This document shows positions 60,247 to 64,000 of a stretch of DNA of 64,000 nucleotides, one piece after another. The position numbers and the translations under genes are program-made. The notes under the pieces are model-generated. The model was not told the origin of the DNA. It was given only the letters and a program-made list of their open reading frames with translations, and ran no database searches. The stretch's first letter is position 1; each line of letters opens with the position of its first letter. The stretch spans positions 124,001 through 188,000 of the forward strand of contig CANGYF010000001.1 in NCBI GenBank assembly GCA_947458265.1, written 5' to 3'. Origin of the DNA: Betaproteobacteria bacterium (lineage in GTDB: Bacteria; Pseudomonadota; Gammaproteobacteria; Burkholderiales; CAIKXV01).

Positions 60247-60644
60247 TGTTGCTGGTCGATACCAACGTCCTGGTGGACGTATTGCAGAACGATCCGCAAT
60301 GGGCCGACTGGTCCATCGCACAGTTGCGTGCCCAGGCCAAACTGCATGCCTTGGTCATCAACCCGGTCATCTACACCGAGATGTCATTGTCTTTCTCGAC
60401 GCTTGAAGCACTCGACGACGTGGTGCTCACCATGGCGCTGGAACTGCGCGAGATTCCTCGGCCAGCCCTCTTCCTGGCAGCCAGGGCCTACGCGCAATAC
60501 CTCCGGTGCGGCGGCAGCAAGGGGCAGGTGCTTCCCGACTTTTTCATCGGAGCCCATGCCGCCGTCGAGGATTGGCCTTTGCTGACTCGGGACGCCAGCC
60601 GTTTCAAGAGCTACTTCCCGACGCTTGATGTCATTGCCCCTTGA
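60246..60644 (+). CDS. VapC-type PIN toxin
   Basis: A 132-residue PIN toxin with all expected acidic motifs: LLVDTNVLVDVLQ, the Glu in NPVIYTEMSLSFS, and VLPDFFIGAHAAVEDWPLL followed by TRDASRFKSYFPTL. It should be a Mg-dependent RNase. ATG 60246 gives one base overlap with the antitoxin stop; the upstream TTG (60243) is less likely. The pair looks intact. Confidence 0.9.
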   Translation: MLLVDTNVLVDVLQNDPQWADWSIAQLRAQAKLHALVINPVIYTEMSLSFSTLEALDDVVLTMALELREIPRPALFLAARAYAQYLRCGGSKGQVLPDFFIGAHAAVEDWPLLTRDASRFKSYFPTLDVIAP

Positions 60645-60742
60645 GACGGCTCCTGAGACGGCGCACAGGTTGTCGCACGAGTGTCTTCTTTACTTCCGAC
60701 GGCTACGAAAAACGGGGGGATTACCGACTGACAGGTCGAGTA

Positions 60743-61066
60743 TCACTCTTTCTCAACGACCGTACGCTTTGCTTTGTCATTCGAAGCTGCTGTTGTCTGC
60801 CCTCTCGCTTCTCCGAGTACAAAACCTGCCACCGCAGCCAGAATGGTCGAAAGGTCCGAAGTCAGCTTTCCAGCCAGGGCAAGAATTGACGCTGCCGAGA
60901 CGATGAACACGACCGTGACCATTCGAAGGAAGAAGCCTTCCGAAAACATCCGCTCGATAATGGCGGGCTGATTGCGAATTGAGGCAAACAATGCAACAGC
61001 GACAATCACAAGTCCGCTGGCACAGATGGCGACAAACAAAACAAACTGCTCACCTGTCAGATCCAT
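60743..61066 (-). CDS. Small hypothetical membrane protein
   Basis: A 107-residue protein with three likely membrane segments: FVLFVAICASGLVIVAVALF, FLRMVTVVFIVSAASILALA and STILAAVAGFVLGEA. A charged tail (NDKAKRTVVEKE) ends it. ATG 61066 follows a G-rich tract (GGGGGG) at three to nine bases; the frame is open upstream to 61123. No family recognised. It lies at the right edge of the island, 273 bases from the metK-like gene. Confidence 0.55.
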   Translation of the reverse strand: MDLTGEQFVLFVAICASGLVIVAVALFASIRNQPAIIERMFSEGFFLRMVTVVFIVSAASILALAGKLTSDLSTILAAVAGFVLGEARGQTTAASNDKAKRTVVEKE

Positions 61067-61339
61067 TTTCCCCCCCGATACTCTGTTTGCCCCTGCCCTG
61101 ATGATGCCGAAAAAGCTGTGCAAAGACCTTGGCGGTAGTACGCGCGAGCCTGGATGATTTGATCAATCTGCATTTCACGCCGACGGGCATGTCGGTTGCC
61201 ACCACTAACGGTCTCCCTGATTCGGTGTTCGACCGTGTGCGGTTCTTGCCTCGCCCCCACAGCTTACGGGAACTGGGCTGTTTTTTTCATAACTGATCCT
61301 CGATCTCGCCGTCCTCATGGGTGCCTCTCATCCTACCCG

Positions 61340-62482
61340 TCACCCCCTCCGCGCCTCCCACCACGATCCAGCAGTCCCAAGGTGCCCCCACCGCGCCAGT
61401 TCCCCCGAAGTCAGCGCCAGGAAGTCGTTGCGGTGCAATTCCTTGACCATGGCTCGCGCCGCATCCCGCGTGGCAACCGGCCGCACCCCGGGTGGCAGCG
61501 GCACCGGCACGCCATCGGCCCACACCCCGACCGATTCCGGCAGCGCCGAGTTGGGCCGGTACTCGAGTTGCACGCGGACGCGGTGGCCGATTCCGGCCTG
61601 CACGCACTGCAGTGCCAGCCGGCGCGCAAGCATCCCGCCGACGCGGTCGGGTTTGTGGAAGTCCTTCCCGCTCCAGGCGCCGCCACCGATGGGTACGCTG
61701 GGGCCGTAGGCGTCCATCACCAGCTTCTTGCCGGTGGTGCCGTTGTCGCCGGTCGGCCCGCCGCACAGGAACATGCCCGCGGCGTTGACCGTGAGGTCGG
61801 GCAGCGGCCCCGCTCCACGTCCATCAAGCGCGTCGTGCAGCGCGCCCTGCGCGTGCCTGCGCAACTCGAGCCAGTCGGCGTCTTCGGCGTGGTGCAGCGA
61901 CACCGACACGGAGTGGGCCTGGAAGCTGCCGTCCTCGTGTTCCAGGCCGCGCACGATCACCTTGCCGTCCGGGCCGATCGGCCCTTGCGGTGTCGCCTGC
62001 TGGCGGGCGTGCAGGGCCCGGGCGATGCGCCGTGCGGTCCACAGTGCGCCGGGCAGGTAGTCGGTCTGCGGCGTGTCCTGCGCGTAGCCGACGCAGATGC
62101 ACTGGTCGTCGGACAGGTGTCGCAGTTCCTGCCACTCGATGCCGCGTTGCTCGATGCGCAGTGCCCGCAGGTCGACGTGCAGCGCGTCGGGTAGCGGGTT
62201 CCAGCGTCCGCCGTAGCCGGCCGACCGGTAGGTATCGCGGACCCATTCGACCAGGCGCTGCTCGATATCGGCCATCGTGCTGAGTTCGAAACCGATGCGG
62301 TCGTAACCGATCAGGCCGGTCACGAACACATGGTCGAAAGCGCAGGCGGCCTCGATGCCGCACTGACCGTAGGGGTCCTCGCGCATCACCTCGCCGACGA
62401 TGCGGTCGGCCAGGGCATCGCAGAGCTTGTCGGGGTGGCCGGGCAGGACCCATTCCGCGACCGTCGTGTTTGCTTCGTTCAT
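61340..62482 (-). CDS. Divergent methionine adenosyltransferase (MetK-like)
   Basis: A 380-residue protein with the three-domain MetK fold. The ATP-binding start is LPGHPDKLCDALADRIV (GHPDK at 15-19), then LSDDQCICVGYAQDTP in place of the usual GDQG..FGYA motif, then GPTGDNGTTGKK (242-253) and GGGAWSGKDFHKPDR (266-280), canonical GGGAFSGKD. Key Asp, Lys and His residues look retained, so S-adenosylmethionine synthesis is possible, but divergence suggests a specialised paralog rather than the housekeeping enzyme. It lies 27 bases downstream of a vWA/metallopeptidase gene on the same strand, and no methionine-cycle gene is near. Confidence 0.86.
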   Translation of the reverse strand: MNEANTTVAEWVLPGHPDKLCDALADRIVGEVMREDPYGQCGIEAACAFDHVFVTGLIGYDRIGFELSTMADIEQRLVEWVRDTYRSAGYGGRWNPLPDALHVDLRALRIEQRGIEWQELRHLSDDQCICVGYAQDTPQTDYLPGALWTARRIARALHARQQATPQGPIGPDGKVIVRGLEHEDGSFQAHSVSVSLHHAEDADWLELRRHAQGALHDALDGRGAGPLPDLTVNAAGMFLCGGPTGDNGTTGKKLVMDAYGPSVPIGGGAWSGKDFHKPDRVGGMLARRLALQCVQAGIGHRVRVQLEYRPNSALPESVGVWADGVPVPLPPGVRPVATRDAARAMVKELHRNDFLALTSGELARWGHLGTAGSWWEARRG

Positions 62483-62509
62483 GTTGTTCCCCTCATGTCG
62501 TTTTCTCCA

Positions 62510-63886
62510 TCATCTGTCGAGTGCGGGCATCGCCGTCACCGGCCAGCCCAGGGAGGCGCAGAAGCGCCCGTTGCAGCCGTCCAGCAGGCCGACGCGTACG
62601 CGTGGCCTGGCGCGGCGAAGGCGCTCCGCGAGTGCGGTGGGGATGGCCTGTACGTCTCCGTCGGTGATCACCACCGCCCGCTTCACCTGCGACGCGATGA
62701 GGTGGCGTGCCACGCAGCCGATGTGGGTGCCGCCCGTGGAGCGGAAGCGGCCGTCGGCGAGGTCGGCGCGGGTGACGGGGTGCACCTCGGTCGAGAAGCC
62801 GAACAGCGGCCACTGAACGAGCGCGGCGGATTCGGTCAGCGCATCGAGCAGCACTGGCAGCCAGTCAGCCATCGATCCCGAGACGTCGAGGTAGACCGCT
62901 ACCTGGCCCGCCATCTGCCGCCCCTCCTGCATCAGATGCCCTTGCCACCAGAGCGGCTCGGCGCCCATCAGGCGCTGCAGGTGCGCGCGGCGATCCCCGG
63001 CTTGCGGCAGCGGCGTGAAGACGTCGGTCTCGACCGGTCTGCGCACCCACGGCCCGCCGTTGGTGCCGAACGCCGCGGCCCGCAGCAGTGCGCGTACGGC
63101 GCGGCGGGCTGCACCGTGCCGGCGCAGGCTGCTGCGTTCGCAGGTGGAAGCGCCGCCGTCGTCGGCACCTTCCCGCCGCTCGACCATGGGCCATCGTGCG
63201 ACGATGCGTCGTACCTCCGCCATCAGGTCGGGGTCGGACTGCAGCGGGTCACCGCCCTCCGGTCCCTCCGCCTCCGCGTCCTGGTCGTGGTTGCCGAGCA
63301 GGCGGTCGGCATCGGCGACGTCGACATCGAGTGTCACGGCCATCTGGTCCAGCAGCGCGAACAGGTCTGCCGTGGTGGTGCTTGCGTCGTCGTACAGGCG
63401 GCGGTGCACGTCCCCCAGCGCGCCCGGTGCGTAGCGTGCAGCGGCGGGCCATCCGGCCGGCGGGCCGATCAGGCTCCAGGGCCCCTCGGGGGCCGCACCG
63501 GCGGAGAAGAACGACGTGAACTCCACCTCCGGGTGCAGCCGGCACAGTTGCGCGTTGATGATGCAGTCGAAGGCCCAGTTGGCCGCCAGGGTCGGTCGCT
63601 GGTACATCCGGGTGTGGCCGAGCAGCACGTGGTAGAGCTCGTGCATCACCAGCATCGACAGGTGTGCGTCGGTGCGGCAGCGCTGCGCGACGAACGCGGG
63701 GTTGATCAGCATGCGCGAGCGCGCACCGACGGTCACCGCGGCGGTGGGCACGGTATCGGTGGCCTCGATCGACAGCAGCTGCAGCAGCTTGCCGAACGCC
63801 GGGTGGCGCAGCGGCACGCACTGCCGGACGCGTTCGGCGAGCAGTCGCTGCTCGAGCGCGGAGATCGGGGTGGTGGCGTGCGTCAT
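62510..63886 (-). CDS. vWA-like protein with HExxH metallopeptidase motif (DUF2201-type)
   Basis: A 458-residue two-part protein. The N-terminal half has the zinc-peptidase helix LSMLVMHELYHVLLGH (HELYH at 82-86), followed by NWAFDCIINAQL. The C-terminal half is a von Willebrand A domain with a full MIDAS: YLDVSGSM (D334, S336, S338), TGGTHIG (T387) and VITDGD (D409). Proteins of this layout usually work with a MoxR-type AAA+ ATPase. Its ATG overlaps the stop of the next upstream gene by four bases, and metK-like follows at 27 bases, so the three genes are likely one operon. Confidence 0.88.
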   Translation of the reverse strand: MTHATTPISALEQRLLAERVRQCVPLRHPAFGKLLQLLSIEATDTVPTAAVTVGARSRMLINPAFVAQRCRTDAHLSMLVMHELYHVLLGHTRMYQRPTLAANWAFDCIINAQLCRLHPEVEFTSFFSAGAAPEGPWSLIGPPAGWPAAARYAPGALGDVHRRLYDDASTTTADLFALLDQMAVTLDVDVADADRLLGNHDQDAEAEGPEGGDPLQSDPDLMAEVRRIVARWPMVERREGADDGGASTCERSSLRRHGAARRAVRALLRAAAFGTNGGPWVRRPVETDVFTPLPQAGDRRAHLQRLMGAEPLWWQGHLMQEGRQMAGQVAVYLDVSGSMADWLPVLLDALTESAALVQWPLFGFSTEVHPVTRADLADGRFRSTGGTHIGCVARHLIASQVKRAVVITDGDVQAIPTALAERLRRARPRVRVGLLDGCNGRFCASLGWPVTAMPALDR

Positions 63887-64000
63887 GCGGGCGCTTTCGG
63901 GGTCGAGGGGGTGGCGACCGGAACGGGCTGCGCCTGGCCGGGTCGGAGCGGAAGCCAGATCTCCCAGGCGCCTGACGGGGTGCCGCCGGTCCAGAGATCG
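63883..64000 (-). CDS. C-terminal end of an unidentified upstream gene
   Basis: Only the last 38 residues are in the window: LWTGGTPSGAWEIWLPLRPG followed by a Pro/Thr/Ala-rich tail (QPVPVATPSTPKAPA). The stop overlaps the vWA gene start (ATGA). The partner of a DUF2201-type protein is often a MoxR ATPase, but this visible tail does not show it and cannot confirm it. Confidence 0.65.
   Translation of the reverse strand, partial: DLWTGGTPSGAWEIWLPLRPGQAQPVPVATPSTPKAPA

Noticed and set aside
61067-61339. Possible small gene between the membrane protein and the metK-like gene
   Set aside because: A short minus-strand frame exists (61057-61260), but it has no ribosome site and no recognisable similarity.
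1-64000. tRNA or rRNA genes
   Set aside because: No cloverleaf with a GGTTCGA-type T-arm or rRNA core segment was noticed on either strand by eye; a covariance-model search would be decisive.

Overview
The window is high-GC DNA (compact, mostly gene-dense) that reads as a betaproteobacterium, most likely Burkholderiales-like. The evidence is three TctC/Bug-type periplasmic receptors with no permease genes beside them, the gene order algH-ruvX-pyrR-pyrB-pyrC', a System I (ccm) cytochrome c maturation operon next to a diheme cytochrome c, and a polyphosphate gene cluster. No rRNA, tRNA or CRISPR array was recognised. The organism call is inference from gene content, not from a marker gene.

Layout. 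0-2.4 kb: end of a Gld-type ABC permease and its GldG-like partner. 2.5-3.5 kb: a PIN toxin/antitoxin pair and a gene relic. 3.5-6.1 kb: ahpC-ahpF peroxide defence with a well-spaced four-element OxyR-like site upstream. 6.1-13.9 kb, minus strand: RIO kinase, a glutaredoxin-like lipid-export candidate, oligopeptidase A, and the run algH-ruvX-pyrR-pyrB-pyrC' (pyrimidine synthesis with a non-catalytic dihydroorotase partner). 13.9-18.7 kb, plus strand: photolyase, a ureohydrolase that lacks one metal ligand, an unknown membrane protein, an orphan TRAP receptor. 18.8-25.5 kb: trkH-trkA potassium uptake, an inositol-monophosphatase-like enzyme, rsmE-argA, yggX. 25.6-31.4 kb: a polyphosphate cluster (ppk1, CYTH-CHAD, sixA, polyphosphate:AMP phosphotransferase). 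31.4-36.7 kb: SMP-30 lactonase, diacylglycerol kinase, gcvH, amidase, diheme cytochrome c, PlsC acyltransferase. 36.7-44.2 kb: the complete ccmABCDEFGHI operon. 44.3-50.7 kb: a carboxylate-related cluster with three Bug receptors (one carrying a stop codon in its signal peptide), an SDR, an alpha/beta hydrolase and an MmgE/PrpD protein.

50.7-61.3 kb is an accessory island of lower and more mixed GC. It holds toxin-antitoxin loci (some intact, at least two with a destroyed toxin and an intact antitoxin), an N-terminally truncated Fic protein, an IS3 transposase tail, ATPase and nuclease relics, a DUF1376 phage-type gene and a three-gene unknown operon. 61.3-64 kb is the most unusual part: a divergent S-adenosylmethionine-synthetase-like gene lies directly downstream of a gene that joins a HExxH metallopeptidase motif to a von Willebrand A (MIDAS) domain, with a third gene overlapping upstream and running off the window.

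A second theme is a dispersed palindromic repeat with core TCCGGGTCAGA. It occurs about 18 times at six places between 18.7 and 46.3 kb, nearly always at gene ends. Each site builds its own near-perfect hairpin whose inner stem sequence differs from site to site. One copy array splits ccmA from ccmB, and another is translated as the tail of CcmF.
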